In this document: positions 45,093-54,278 of the stretch, piece after piece | How the letters are laid out: each line of letters begins with the position of its first letter | How positions within the stretch are numbered: position 1 is the first letter of the stretch | NCBI RefSeq assembly: GCF_029029505.1 | Contig: NZ_JAKJSD010000002.1 | Location: forward strand, 124,001 to 188,000 | Direction: 5' to 3' | Source: Ancylomarina sp. DW003 | Lineage (GTDB): Bacteria > Bacteroidota > Bacteroidia > Bacteroidales > Marinifilaceae | Length of the DNA stretch: 64,000 nucleotides | Made by a program: the position numbers and the translations under genes | The notes under the pieces: model-generated | Told to the model about the DNA's origin: nothing | Seen by the model: only the letters and a program-made list of their open reading frames with translations | Database searches by the model: none

Positions 45093-45166
45093 GAACTTAC
45101 ATTTAGGTTTGTCACTAACATTCCTTTCTGAAACACTGATTCTCAACCTAATAATTTTATAATATT

Positions 45167-45484
45167 TTGGAAAAAGGCTACTGCCCTGTCGATACATTTA
45201 TCAATTTCGTTAAAGGAAAACGAAAAGCTACTATCATCCTACATCTTAAGCAAGGAACAAAACGATATAAAGAATTGATTCAATTGCTTCCTGATATTAG
45301 TGATCGCATGCTAAGCAAAAATCTTAAAGAGCTTGAAGAAGCTGGAATTATAAGCAGAAAAGCTTACCCGGTCATTCCTCCTAAGGTAGAATATAGTTTA
45401 ACTGATTTAGGTGATGAGATTTCTCCTATTTTAAAAGCTATGCTTAAAGGTGGTAGGATCTTCGAAAAAAGAATGGAAGATTAA
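45167..45484 (+). CDS. HxlR-family transcriptional regulator, TTG start
   Basis: 105-residue winged-helix regulator. The opening GYCPVDTFINFVKGKRKATI matches the HxlR pattern (Cys-Pro-Val, then a helix with Gly-Lys). The recognition part is RYKELIQLLPDISDRMLSKNLKELEEAGI, and the wing is KVEYSLTDLGDEI. No ATG is available: an in-frame stop lies at 45152-45154 and TTG 45167 is the first usual start. The single Cys6 corresponds to the redox-sensing Cys of quinone-responsive members such as YodB/QorR (family knowledge). It is divergent from yhdH, its likely target. Its stop is one base from the convergent neighbour's stop. Confidence 0.88.
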   Translation: MEKGYCPVDTFINFVKGKRKATIILHLKQGTKRYKELIQLLPDISDRMLSKNLKELEEAGIISRKAYPVIPPKVEYSLTDLGDEISPILKAMLKGGRIFEKRMED

Positions 45485-45485
45485 C

Positions 45486-45875
45486 TTAGGTGTAAATTCT
45501 ACGAATAAGTCGAAGATAAATCTCTTTTAATCGACAATTCATCACATAATTTAGAACGTACCAAATTGCGGTCACTATACCCAAAGTAGGTAAATATGCC
45601 TTACTAAATGGAATAAGCTCTAAACCAACAACTATTACAGCAAGTACTAACAAGTAAAAGATATAACGATTAACTTTAGCAAACTTCATAAACAGAGTAT
45701 CTTCCACATGAAGTCTCCAATTTAAAATATCACTATTCTCCCCACCTAAGTTAGAATATTCCGCTGCTATTTTATATTGGTCAATTAGGTTTTTTCCTTT
45801 GTAATAATTCCTTCTGTATAGCTCTTCTATCTCTTTACACAAATTCTTGAAATTTTCGCTCTCATATTCAATCAT
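45486..45875 (-). CDS. Small two-helix membrane protein, unknown
   Basis: 129 residues. An N-terminal charged, Tyr-rich helix region (YESENFKNLCKEIEELYRRNYYKG) is followed by two membrane segments at about 70-88 and 93-112 and a basic tail. No family is recognised. It converges with the HxlR gene, stop to stop with one base between. Transcription probably starts in the 107-base gap after the pepT terminator. Complete, start supported by the lack of other candidates. Confidence 0.6.
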   Translation of the reverse strand: MIEYESENFKNLCKEIEELYRRNYYKGKNLIDQYKIAAEYSNLGGENSDILNWRLHVEDTLFMKFAKVNRYIFYLLVLAVIVVGLELIPFSKAYLPTLGIVTAIWYVLNYVMNCRLKEIYLRLIRRIYT

Positions 45876-45924
45876 AACTACATCTTCATTACAATCTCAT
45901 AAATTAAGTATTGTATTTATATAA

Positions 45925-45961
45925 TAAAGGATGGCACACAATTCATGTCTGCCATCCTTTA
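45925..45961 (-). terminator. Terminator of pepT
   Basis: TAAAGGATGGCA (45925-45936) pairs perfectly with TGCCATCCTTTA (45950-45961). 12 bp, 13-base loop. It lies 21 bases past the pepT stop; the exit tract is only moderately T-rich. Confidence 0.8.
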
Positions 45962-45982
45962 ATTCAATTAATATCTTTTAGC

Positions 45983-47209
45983 TTAACGCTTAGAAATCAA
46001 ATCAACAACTTTTAAAATCACATCTACAGCTTTCTGCATAGAATCTACTGGTACATATTCAAATCGTCCATGAAAATTGTGTCCTCCTGCAAAAATATTT
46101 GGGCAAGGTAAACCCATATATGATAAGCGGCTACCATCAGTGCCGCCACGAATAGGCACAACCATAGGTGTAACGCCAACATCTTTCATCGCTTGTTCTG
46201 CGATATCAACAATATACTTTACAGGTTCAACCTTTTCGCGCATATTAAAGTATTGATCTTTCATCTGAATTGAAACACTGTCTTCGCCATATTTAGCACA
46301 AAGATCAGAACAAATAGCTTCAAATTTATTTTTACGACCATTGTAAGCTTCCATATCAAAATCACGAATGATATATTGAAGTTTAGAATTTTCAACAGAT
46401 CCTTCCATACCCAGAAGATGATAGAAGCCTTCGTAATTTTCTGTTTTCTCAGGTACTTCATCTTTTGGCAATTGCCCTGCAAACTCTTGCATAATATGCA
46501 TCGAATTTATCAGTTTATCTTTCGCCATTCCCGGATGCACATTACGTCCTTTAAAAGAAACCTCCGCATAAGCTGCATTAAAGTTCTCAAATTGCAATTC
46601 TCCAATTTCACCTCCATCCAAAGTGTACGCGAAATCAGCTCCAAATTTTTTAACATTAAAATAATCTGCTCCTTGACCTATTTCCTCATCAGGAGTGAAA
46701 CCGATATGAACAGGGCCATGCTTAATTTCAGGATGATGAATTAAATACTCAACAGCGGTCATAATTTCAGCAACCCCAGCCTTATCATCTGCACCAAGTA
46801 AAGTGGTTCCGTCAGTTGTAATCAGCGTTTGCCCTTTATACATTTTCAAATCAGGAAAATCACTAACTTTCATTACGATATTTTCTTCCTGATTAAGTAT
46901 AATATCATTTCCGTCGTAATTTTCAACGAATTGAGGTTTTACATTTTTCCCCGTAAAATCGGGACTTGTATCCATATGAGCTACAAAACCCACAGTTGGC
47001 ACTTCTTTTTCGATATTCGATGGCAACACTGCCATCACATAGCCATTCTCGTCTAAAGAAACCTGGCTCATTCCCATCTCCTCAAGTTCTTTAACTAATT
47101 CTTTAGCAAGAACCATTTGTCCAGGTGTACTTGGAGTCAATCCTGTTTGTGTATCAGATTCAGTATCAAACTGAACGTATTTTATAAATTTATCTACTAC
47201 AGCAGTCAT
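45983..47209 (-). CDS. pepT: Peptidase T (tripeptidase, M20B)
   Basis: Cytosolic di-zinc aminotripeptidase. Motifs: GFVAHMDTSPDF (first zinc His, catalytic Asp), LLGADDKAGVAE (bridging Asp), FTPDEEIGQGADYF (general base Glu-Glu), YTLDGGEIGELQFENF and the closing GGTDGSRLSYMGLPCPN and FAGGHNFHGRFEYV with the last His ligand. 408 residues, complete. It follows an unknown gene by 33 bases on the same strand and is likely co-transcribed with it, and is ended by a strong hairpin. Confidence 0.95.
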   Translation of the reverse strand: MTAVVDKFIKYVQFDTESDTQTGLTPSTPGQMVLAKELVKELEEMGMSQVSLDENGYVMAVLPSNIEKEVPTVGFVAHMDTSPDFTGKNVKPQFVENYDGNDIILNQEENIVMKVSDFPDLKMYKGQTLITTDGTTLLGADDKAGVAEIMTAVEYLIHHPEIKHGPVHIGFTPDEEIGQGADYFNVKKFGADFAYTLDGGEIGELQFENFNAAYAEVSFKGRNVHPGMAKDKLINSMHIMQEFAGQLPKDEVPEKTENYEGFYHLLGMEGSVENSKLQYIIRDFDMEAYNGRKNKFEAICSDLCAKYGEDSVSIQMKDQYFNMREKVEPVKYIVDIAEQAMKDVGVTPMVVPIRGGTDGSRLSYMGLPCPNIFAGGHNFHGRFEYVPVDSMQKAVDVILKVVDLISKR

Positions 47210-47242
47210 TATTATATAGGTATATTATTAACTAATAAACAT

Positions 47243-47926
47243 TTAAACATCGTCAGACTTAAACTGGAAGCCCAAACGTTTACCTGTTTTAATTTTTGAA
47301 TTCTGAATTTTTTCGTCAATATCAGATACAGCTAATATCTTAACATCATCGTAAGGTGGAACCAATAGGTCGAAATTCAACGAATAGTTAATTGCTGTTT
47401 CTACAATCTTTCTTAGACTATCTTCATCACTAATCGATTGTGAGAGATCATTCTCGAGCAGACCCATTTGACGCTTACCTTCGACGATATAATGGTTTTC
47501 CTGATTGATGAAAATACGTGCCACCAAATATCCCAAATCCTCTGAACGTTTAAACTTAAATGAATCGGATAGAAAATTATAGATATTAATAATACCTGAA
47601 TAAGCATTATTAGGATTGTGTTTCACATAGTCTTTTTGCCAAACAGCATGGTCGCGATCGAACTGAAAAACGTTAGAGTACATACTAAATACTAATATAT
47701 CCGATGCCACTCGAATTTGAACCTCCGACTCCCCTCTGTCTTCGTATTCTAACTTAACTGAGTCAGATTTGCCTTCAAGCTCTGCATTATATTCGTCAAC
47801 TAAGCTTTCCAGTACATTTTTTAATTCAGCAAATACATCAGCTGTATTCTTATAAACCAATTGCTTCAAAATAGATTTTTCGCGTATCGTTTGTAATATG
47901 GCTGATTTCGTATTCAGAATATTCAT
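47243..47926 (-). CDS. Conserved-looking soluble protein, unknown function
   Basis: 227 residues with no signal peptide or membrane segment. A helical N-terminal part (NTADVFAELKNVLESLVDEY) precedes a beta-rich middle (EVQIRVASDILVFSMYSNVFQFD) and an acidic helical end. No catalytic motif is seen. It reads like a cytosolic binding protein. It is upstream of pepT with a 33-base gap and probably leads a two-gene operon. I do not recognise the family and give no function. Confidence 0.65.
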   Translation of the reverse strand: MNILNTKSAILQTIREKSILKQLVYKNTADVFAELKNVLESLVDEYNAELEGKSDSVKLEYEDRGESEVQIRVASDILVFSMYSNVFQFDRDHAVWQKDYVKHNPNNAYSGIINIYNFLSDSFKFKRSEDLGYLVARIFINQENHYIVEGKRQMGLLENDLSQSISDEDSLRKIVETAINYSLNFDLLVPPYDDVKILAVSDIDEKIQNSKIKTGKRLGFQFKSDDV

Positions 47927-47995
47927 GTATTTAGGCTTTAGTTATTTTTATAATTGGGGGCGAATCTTTTAATTCGCCTGATAAAGGTAAAAAAA

Positions 47996-48023
47996 AACCG
48001 CCTCCGAAAAATCGGTGACGGTT
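47996..48023 (-). terminator. Terminator of proS
   Basis: AACCG (47996-48000) pairs with CGGTT (48019-48023), with inner C/G and CCG/CGG pairs broken by two mismatches. The minus-strand exit is a run of T residues. It lies about 60 bases past the proS stop. Confidence 0.65.
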
Positions 48024-48083
48024 ATTTATAAGTTTAAATTTCGTTAAACAGCGAAATTCAACAGTCCAAAATAATTTTGGTTC

Positions 48084-49559
48084 CTAATATGATTTTGCAA
48101 ATACAACACGTTGTTTCGATGGCTTACCTGTAACCATACAAACGCCTTCTTCCTCTTCATTATCAAAAGGAATACAACGAATTGTTGCTTTTGTTTCACT
48201 CTGAATTTTTTCTTCTGTTTCAGTTGTACCATCCCAGTGTGCCAAGAAAAACCCTGTCTTCGTTTCCAACAATTCTTTGAATTCTTCGTACGAATCAACC
48301 TTTGTTGTTTTCTCTGCTCTGAAATCAAGTGCTTTTTGGAAAATAGTATTCTGAATTTCTTCAAGAAGGTTCTCAATCATATCTTCAACACCATCAACAG
48401 CAACCGTCTCCTTGGTCAAAGTATCACGACGTGCTAATTCAACTGTACCATTCTCTAAGTCACGTGCGCCCATAGCTAAACGCAATGGTACACCTTTCAA
48501 TTCATACTCAGCAAATTTCCAACCTGGCTTACGGTTATCACTATCATCAAACTTAACAGAAATACCTTTAGCTTTAAGTTTTGCAACTAGAGGATCAATC
48601 ACCTCTGCTAGTTTAGCTAATTCAGGTTCCTTACGATATATAGGTACAATTACAACTTGAATTGGAGCCAATTTTGGGGGCAAAACTAAACCATGATCAT
48701 CTGAATGGGCCATAACTAATGCTCCCATCAAACGAGTTGATACACCCCAAGATGTTGCCCAAACGAAATCTTCTTTACCTTCTTTATTAGCAAACTTCAC
48801 ATCAAATGCCTTAGCAAAATTCTGACCTAAAAAGTGAGAGGTTCCAGCCTGAAGTGCTTTCCCATCCTGCATTAAAGCTTCAATACAATAGGTATCTAAT
48901 GCTCCTGCAAAACGCTCAGATTCTGTCTTTCTACCTTTCAATACAGGTACAGCCATCCAATCCTCAGCAAAATCACCATATACATTAATCATTTGCTCTG
49001 TTTCATCCAGTGCTTCTTTCTCTGTTGCATGAGCAGTATGACCTTCTTGCCAAAGGAACTCTGCAGTACGTAGGAATAAACGTGTACGCATCTCCCAACG
49101 CACGACATTCGCCCACTGATTAACTAAAATTGGCAAATCGCGATACGATTGAATCCAGTTCTTGTAAGTATTCCAAATAATTGTTTCAGAAGTTGGTCGA
49201 ATGATTAATTCTTCTTCCAAACGTGCCTCAGGATCTACAACCACACCTTTACCATCGGGATCATTTTTCAAACGATAATGGGTTACAACTGCACATTCTT
49301 TTGCAAAACCATCAACATGATCAGCTTCCTTACTTAGAAAAGACTTAGGAATTAAAAGAGGAAAATAAGCATTTTGATGTCCGGTTTCTTTAAACTTTCC
49401 ATCAAGTACTGCTTGCATTTTTTCCCAGATAGCATAGCCATATGGTTTAATTACCATACAACCTCTAACTGCAGAATTCTCTGCCAGATCAGCTTTAATT
49501 ACTAGGTCGTTATACCATTGCGAATAATTTTCGCTTCTACTGGTTAAAACTTTTGCCAT
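48084..49559 (-). CDS. proS: Proline--tRNA ligase (archaeal/eukaryotic type)
   Basis: Charges tRNA-Pro. 491 residues, of the shorter ThrRS-like type without the bacterial editing insert. The start [20 protein letters not shown], the [16 protein letters not shown] motif 2 region, [20 protein letters not shown] and the C-terminal extension ending in a terminal Tyr are typical of this form. The ATP site motif 3 is [19 protein letters not shown]. Single gene with a candidate -7 box about 115 bases upstream and a hairpin terminator. Confidence 0.96.
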   Translation of the reverse strand: MAKVLTSRSENYSQWYNDLVIKADLAENSAVRGCMVIKPYGYAIWEKMQAVLDGKFKETGHQNAYFPLLIPKSFLSKEADHVDGFAKECAVVTHYRLKNDPDGKGVVVDPEARLEEELIIRPTSETIIWNTYKNWIQSYRDLPILVNQWANVVRWEMRTRLFLRTAEFLWQEGHTAHATEKEALDETEQMINVYGDFAEDWMAVPVLKGRKTESERFAGALDTYCIEALMQDGKALQAGTSHFLGQNFAKAFDVKFANKEGKEDFVWATSWGVSTRLMGALVMAHSDDHGLVLPPKLAPIQVVIVPIYRKEPELAKLAEVIDPLVAKLKAKGISVKFDDSDNRKPGWKFAEYELKGVPLRLAMGARDLENGTVELARRDTLTKETVAVDGVEDMIENLLEEIQNTIFQKALDFRAEKTTKVDSYEEFKELLETKTGFFLAHWDGTTETEEKIQSETKATIRCIPFDNEEEEGVCMVTGKPSKQRVVFAKSY

Positions 49560-49671
49560 TTTATATTGTTTTGGTATAGTATTTGCTAACTACTAATTAC
49601 TTAAAAGTTCTTAAATTTTCATTTTACTGATTTTATCAGAGATCAAACTTAAGGCTTTTAAATTTTGGCTA

Positions 49672-49679
49672 CAAAAGTA
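49672..49679 (-). promoter_or_regulatory. Candidate -7 box for proS
   Basis: The minus strand reads TACTTTTG followed by TAGCC. The box matches TAnnTTTG, and the TTTGTAGC continuation is shared with the fabI and wbqC-like promoters. No TTG at the right -33 spacing. Confidence 0.4.
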
Positions 49680-49837
49680 TAAAATATTATTAGATAATCA
49701 TATTGAAGGCTAGACATGAAACTTTATTGATTGAATAATTATTAAACACATTTTAGGCTCGATTTTTGTTCGTATTAAAACAGATTAATAAACAATCAGA
49801 TAAATTACATTAAAGCTAAACCTTAAATCATATCCAG

Positions 49838-51328
49838 ATGAAAGCTTACTTTAAATTATTACTCGTTCCCTTGCTAATAGCAACGGCTTGTTCCCCGTCT
49901 TACGTGGGAACATCAGCATTTCAGGATGATATTTATTACACTCCTGGAGAAGAATCTCTAATTGATAAAGAAATGGCTGTTTACACAACAAAGGTTGTGA
50001 AAACAGAGCCTATTATCGAAGAAACTACAAAATCAGAGCCTCTAACAACAAACACATTTAAAGACGATAGAGAATTTAAACAAATTCAAGAGCAATATCG
50101 TCAGATGTTAGCAAACGACTCTATCGAAACAATTGACACAACTTATTATAATGAAGAACAAGGTTACTTCATAGGTGAGTTTAATGGTACAGAGTATGAT
50201 CGTGAAGAAATTGAACGATTAAGACAATGGTACCCACAAGGGTTTGGTTACTACGATAACAGTGGCTATAATATGGCTATGTGGTTAGCAGGAGATCCTG
50301 ATTGGAATGTTTATATTGATGGAGATAAAGTTTGGTGGACACCTACTTGGACAAATTTTAACTACTATAATGCATACCGTTTTTCACCAGTTCGCTATGG
50401 CAGAACATTTGCTTACAACTATCCTTACTACGGATCAAGTTTCGGTTTTGGTTTTGGTTTTGGATTCTACAATGATTTTTATTGGGGATCGAATTTTGGA
50501 TGCTATAACAACTATGCTTATTACGGACATGGTCACTATCCATACTACGGACACGGTCATCATAACCATGGTTACTATGGTTCTAATAAATACTCAAAAA
50601 ATTACTACGGCCATAGAACAAGCATGGGGACAAAAGCTGGCACAAACAGAGCTTATACAAACAGAAGTACAGCAACTAGAACAGATGGCACAGTAAGCCG
50701 TGTTAATCGATCAGCTAATTACTCTAAATCAGGAACAACAACTCGTCGTTCTGCTGCAACTGCAAAAGATGCTGTTAGAAGAAGTGCAGCTGCTCAAAGA
50801 TACAGAACAAACAACAGTAGACGTTCGTACAGTAATCGTACTGGTACTACTACTCGTAGAGCAACTAATGGAAATATAAGACGTTCAAATTATAGTGGTA
50901 CAACAACAAGATACGGTACACAAAACCGATCAACATATAGAGGTACAAAGAGTGGAACAACAACTCGTTATGGCTCTCAGAACCGATCGACATATAGAAA
51001 TACAAAGAGCTCAACGACAAGAAGAAGAACAAGTAGTTATACCAAACCAAGAAGTAACTCTCGTCCATCATACAACAGTTCCGGCACAAGACGCTCTACT
51101 AATTCCAGAGGTACCAGCACTAGGTCATCTCGCTATAGCAAGGTAAATAGTAAGCCTAGTTATAGTAAAAGTTCCAGAAGCTCATCAAGAAGCTCTTCTA
51201 GTTCTTACAGAAGTTCAGGATCGTCAGGATCACGTTCATCAGGGGCCGTAAGATCATCAGGATCATCATCTCGCTCATCAAGTGGCGGTAGTCGATCTTC
51301 TGGTGGCGGAAGTTCAAGAAGAAGATAA
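49838..51328 (+). CDS. Lipoprotein with Tyr/Gly-rich and Ser/Arg-rich low-complexity regions
   Basis: 496 residues, family not recognised. Signal peptide with lipobox IATAC (Cys18). An acidic region (20-130) is followed by a Trp/Tyr-rich domain with NMAMWLAGDPDWNVYIDGDK, then a Tyr/Gly/His-rich stretch (about 180-265). The last 230 residues are almost only Ser, Arg, Thr, Gly and Tyr, with GTTTR recurring and two perfect-length 19-residue repeats (353-371, 372-390). The tail is strongly basic and surely disordered. It could bind polyanions such as lipopolysaccharide, peptidoglycan or DNA. It is followed at 63 bases by an outer-membrane porin gene. Confidence 0.7.
   Translation: MKAYFKLLLVPLLIATACSPSYVGTSAFQDDIYYTPGEESLIDKEMAVYTTKVVKTEPIIEETTKSEPLTTNTFKDDREFKQIQEQYRQMLANDSIETIDTTYYNEEQGYFIGEFNGTEYDREEIERLRQWYPQGFGYYDNSGYNMAMWLAGDPDWNVYIDGDKVWWTPTWTNFNYYNAYRFSPVRYGRTFAYNYPYYGSSFGFGFGFGFYNDFYWGSNFGCYNNYAYYGHGHYPYYGHGHHNHGYYGSNKYSKNYYGHRTSMGTKAGTNRAYTNRSTATRTDGTVSRVNRSANYSKSGTTTRRSAATAKDAVRRSAAAQRYRTNNSRRSYSNRTGTTTRRATNGNIRRSNYSGTTTRYGTQNRSTYRGTKSGTTTRYGSQNRSTYRNTKSSTTRRRTSSYTKPRSNSRPSYNSSGTRRSTNSRGTSTRSSRYSKVNSKPSYSKSSRSSSRSSSSSYRSSGSSGSRSSGAVRSSGSSSRSSSGGSRSSGGGSSRRR
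50894..51007 (+). repeat. Two tandem 57-bp coding repeats
   Basis: Units 50894-50950 and 50951-51007 encode SGTTTRYGTQNRSTYRGTK and SGTTTRYGSQNRSTYRNTK, 17 of 19 residues identical, with many synonymous changes. Selection on the protein repeat is therefore likely. Confidence 0.8.
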
Positions 51329-51391
51329 AATAATTAACATCTGGATATGATTAACTCTAATTTTCTTAACCTACTATAAATATACATTACT

Positions 51392-52870
51392 ATGAAAAGA
51401 TATATCACATTATTATTCCTTACAGTCTTTTCAGGAATACTATACGCTCAAACTGCAGATGACGCCCTTCGCTATTCTCAGCAATTTTATACCGGAACAG
51501 CACGCTCTATGGCAATGGGAGGAGCATTTGGTGCCTTAGGTGGCGATTACTCCAGCATCGGAATTAACCCAGCAGGATTAGCAGTATATCAAAGCTCTGA
51601 ATTTACGTTTACTCCTACTATGGAGATGAGAAAAAGCACAAGTGGCAGCCTGGACGACGACAAATTTACTTTCGGTATTAGTAATATTGGTTATGTTGCT
51701 ACAATGAAACCTCGGATTGGTTCTAAAAATGGATGGCAGAATTTTAATTTTGGTATCGGTTATAACAAACTAAATAATTTCAGAAAATCATCCATGTCTC
51801 AAATACTAGGCTCACCAACTAGCATGTTAGATGTATTTGAAGTTAATGCGGATGGTTTATCAAGTAATCAGCTGAATCCGATGACTGAAGGCTTAGCATA
51901 TGAGACGTACCTATTAAATCCTCAGGATGAAAATCCACTTGATTATGATCTTCCGATTTTCCCTGGTGAAAAAATGGATCAGAGAAAAACAATAGAAGAA
52001 AAAGGTTATATGGGTGAATTCAATATTTCATTCGGTGCCAACTACGCACACAAATTTTATATTGGTGCTTCTCTTGGTATTCAAAACATTTCTTACAAAT
52101 CCACATCTCGATTTACTGAAAGTACTTTGGCAAGCAGCGCATCTGAATTAGATAATTACTATCTGGAAGAATATGTAAAAACGAATGGTATTGGTGCCAA
52201 CTTCAAAATTGGAATGATATACAAGCCAACACAAAATGTAAGATTAGGAGCTTCTATTCATACACCAACATTCTTCAACATGGAAGATGAGTTTCAAAAT
52301 AAGATGGCATCACATTTCAAAACTGAAGATGCAGATGGCTATTCAAACTATGCAGATAAAACTCGTCTTTCTACTTACGAATATAATTACAGAACACCTA
52401 TGAAATTCACATTGAGTGGGGCTGTAGTTCTTTCTAAAAAAGCGATTTTTAGTTTAGATTATGAATTTATAGATTATGCAAATGCCAAATTTTCTGATGG
52501 GCAAGATGATTTCGATTTTAATGGAACTACAGATGCTCCGGAAGCAAATGATATTATTAAATCATCGTACGAAAGTGTTGGTAATTTAAGAGCTGGTTTA
52601 GAATACAGAGTTTCATCAGCACTAAGCTTAAGAGGTGGATTTGCAAACTACGGTAATCCATATAAGACCAGTGGCATCGATGAATCATTCAATATTTATT
52701 CTGCTGGTTTTGGTGTTCGTCAAGGCAACTTCTTTTTTGATGCTGCTTACAGCTACACCGACAGAGATGAATCTTACATTTATTACAACACACCAGATTT
52801 TGCCTCAGGTAAAGTCGATTTAGAGGATAAAAATCATCAAATGAGATTAACTTTCGGATTCAAATTTTAA
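51392..52870 (+). CDS. OmpP1/FadL/TodX-family outer membrane protein
   Basis: 492-residue beta-barrel. Signal peptide (1-19, ending ILYAQ), then YTGTARSMAMGGAFGALGGD and SSIGINPAGLAVYQSSEFTF, the hatch-domain signature of hydrophobic-compound channels. Alternating strands continue to the terminal aromatic F in RLTFGFKF, the signal for BamA-mediated assembly. Family members carry long-chain fatty acids or aromatics, and here the substrate is unknown. It lies 63 bases after the Ser/Arg-rich lipoprotein and ends at a strong bidirectional hairpin. Confidence 0.88.
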   Translation: MKRYITLLFLTVFSGILYAQTADDALRYSQQFYTGTARSMAMGGAFGALGGDYSSIGINPAGLAVYQSSEFTFTPTMEMRKSTSGSLDDDKFTFGISNIGYVATMKPRIGSKNGWQNFNFGIGYNKLNNFRKSSMSQILGSPTSMLDVFEVNADGLSSNQLNPMTEGLAYETYLLNPQDENPLDYDLPIFPGEKMDQRKTIEEKGYMGEFNISFGANYAHKFYIGASLGIQNISYKSTSRFTESTLASSASELDNYYLEEYVKTNGIGANFKIGMIYKPTQNVRLGASIHTPTFFNMEDEFQNKMASHFKTEDADGYSNYADKTRLSTYEYNYRTPMKFTLSGAVVLSKKAIFSLDYEFIDYANAKFSDGQDDFDFNGTTDAPEANDIIKSSYESVGNLRAGLEYRVSSALSLRGGFANYGNPYKTSGIDESFNIYSAGFGVRQGNFFFDAAYSYTDRDESYIYYNTPDFASGKVDLEDKNHQMRLTFGFKF

Positions 52871-52893
52871 TTTAAATGGGATTTGACCAAACT

Positions 52894-52920
52894 AAAAAAG
52901 CTCCCAATGGGAGCTTTTTT
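52894..52920. terminator. Bidirectional terminator
   Basis: AAAAAAGCTCCC (52894-52905), loop AAT, GGGAGCTTTTTT (52909-52920). It separates the porin gene from convergent cysN. Confidence 0.9.
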
Positions 52921-52941
52921 TTTATTTTATATACATTAGAA

Positions 52942-54213
52942 TTATCTAATCATACCTGCAGCAACAGTTTCGTTAGTTGCTTCGTCAATTAAAATAAAAC
53001 TTCCTGTATTACGATTTTTCTTGTATGAGTCAAAGAATAAAGGTTTTGCTGTTTTTAACTTCAAGCATGCAATATCATTTAAACCGATGGTTTTATCATC
53101 TTCCATCTCTTCTAAAGTATTAACATCAACTTTGAAGTTTACGTTACGAACCATACAGCGTGTTTCGTTTGAAGTATGCTTAATGGTATACTTACCTCCA
53201 GGTATCATAGCGCGTTCGTTCATCCAACAAACCATAGCGTCAAACTCTTGCTCCATAGCAGGAACATTATCTGCTGCTACAATCATATCTCCTCTTGACG
53301 TATCAATTTCGTCACTCAATCTCAATGTGACAGATTGAGGCGTAAAGGCTATATCTAACTCACCATTTAGAGTATCAATTGCCTTAATTGTTGTTTCCCT
53401 TCCAGAAGGCAACACCTTAACCTTATCGCCTGGCTTGAATACGCCACTAGCTACACGACCAGCAAATCCACGGTAATCGTGATACTCATCGCTTTGAGGA
53501 CGGATAACATACTGAACAGGAAAACGAGCATCTTCATGATTTCTATCATCAAGAATTTCAATAGTCTCCAATAGGTTCAATAAAGTTTCACCTTTATACC
53601 AATCCATATTTTGAGAAGCATCAACAACATTGTCACCAAATTTGGCTGAAATAGGAATAAATCGAACATCTTTAATATTCAATTTATCAGCGACTTTCTG
53701 ATATTCCTTCTTGATATTCTCATAAGTCTCTTCAGAATAATTCATCAAGTCCATCTTATTGATACAAACAATAAGGTGAGGAATCTGAAGTAAGTTAGCA
53801 ATATATGAATGGCGCAAAGTTTGTTCAATTACACCGTTACGTGCATCAACTAAAATAAGAGCACAGTTAGCTGTAGAAGCTCCTGTAACCATATTTCTTG
53901 TATACTGAATGTGACCTGGTGTATCAGCAATAATAAACTTACGTTTTGGAGTTGCAAAATAACGGTAAGCTACGTCAATAGTAATACCTTGCTCACGTTC
54001 GGCTCTTAAACCATCTGTTAGCAATGCTAAATCCACTTCTGTATCACCACGTTTCTGACTCGAAATCTCAATAGCTTCCATTTGATCTTCGAAAATGGCT
54101 TTACTATCGTATAACAAACGTCCAATTAGGGTACTTTTTCCGTCATCCACACTACCAGCTGTAGTGAAACGTAAAAGCTCCATATCTAAATATCCTGATG
54201 TTTTATCTGACAT
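52942..54213 (-). CDS. cysN: Sulfate adenylyltransferase subunit 1 (GTPase)
   Basis: GTPase subunit that drives ATP sulfurylase. EF-Tu-like: G1 GSVDDGKS at 20-27, G3 DTPGHIQYTRNM near 97, G4 NKMDL near 152, then beta-barrel domains with KPGDKVKVLPSGRETT. 423 residues, without a fused CysC kinase domain. It is last of cysC-cysD-cysN, 65 bases after cysD. Makes adenylyl sulfate with CysD for sulfate assimilation or sulfonated products. No reductase genes (cysH, cysI) are in the window. Confidence 0.95.
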   Translation of the reverse strand: MSDKTSGYLDMELLRFTTAGSVDDGKSTLIGRLLYDSKAIFEDQMEAIEISSQKRGDTEVDLALLTDGLRAEREQGITIDVAYRYFATPKRKFIIADTPGHIQYTRNMVTGASTANCALILVDARNGVIEQTLRHSYIANLLQIPHLIVCINKMDLMNYSEETYENIKKEYQKVADKLNIKDVRFIPISAKFGDNVVDASQNMDWYKGETLLNLLETIEILDDRNHEDARFPVQYVIRPQSDEYHDYRGFAGRVASGVFKPGDKVKVLPSGRETTIKAIDTLNGELDIAFTPQSVTLRLSDEIDTSRGDMIVAADNVPAMEQEFDAMVCWMNERAMIPGGKYTIKHTSNETRCMVRNVNFKVDVNTLEEMEDDKTIGLNDIACLKLKTAKPLFFDSYKKNRNTGSFILIDEATNETVAAGMIR

Positions 54214-54278
54214 ATCTTTTTTTTAATGATTAATGGTTAATGATCAATAGCACTAAACACTAATAATTAATAATTCTA

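Noticed and set aside
48044-48660. ORFs overlapping the 3' half of proS
   Set aside because: Shadows of the proS frame, with Cys/Phe-rich or Lys/Arg-rich nonsense composition.
50307-51146. Alternative plus- and minus-frame ORFs inside the Ser/Arg-rich lipoprotein
   Set aside because: Low-complexity DNA opens other frames by composition; the main frame has a signal peptide, lipobox and protein-level repeats.
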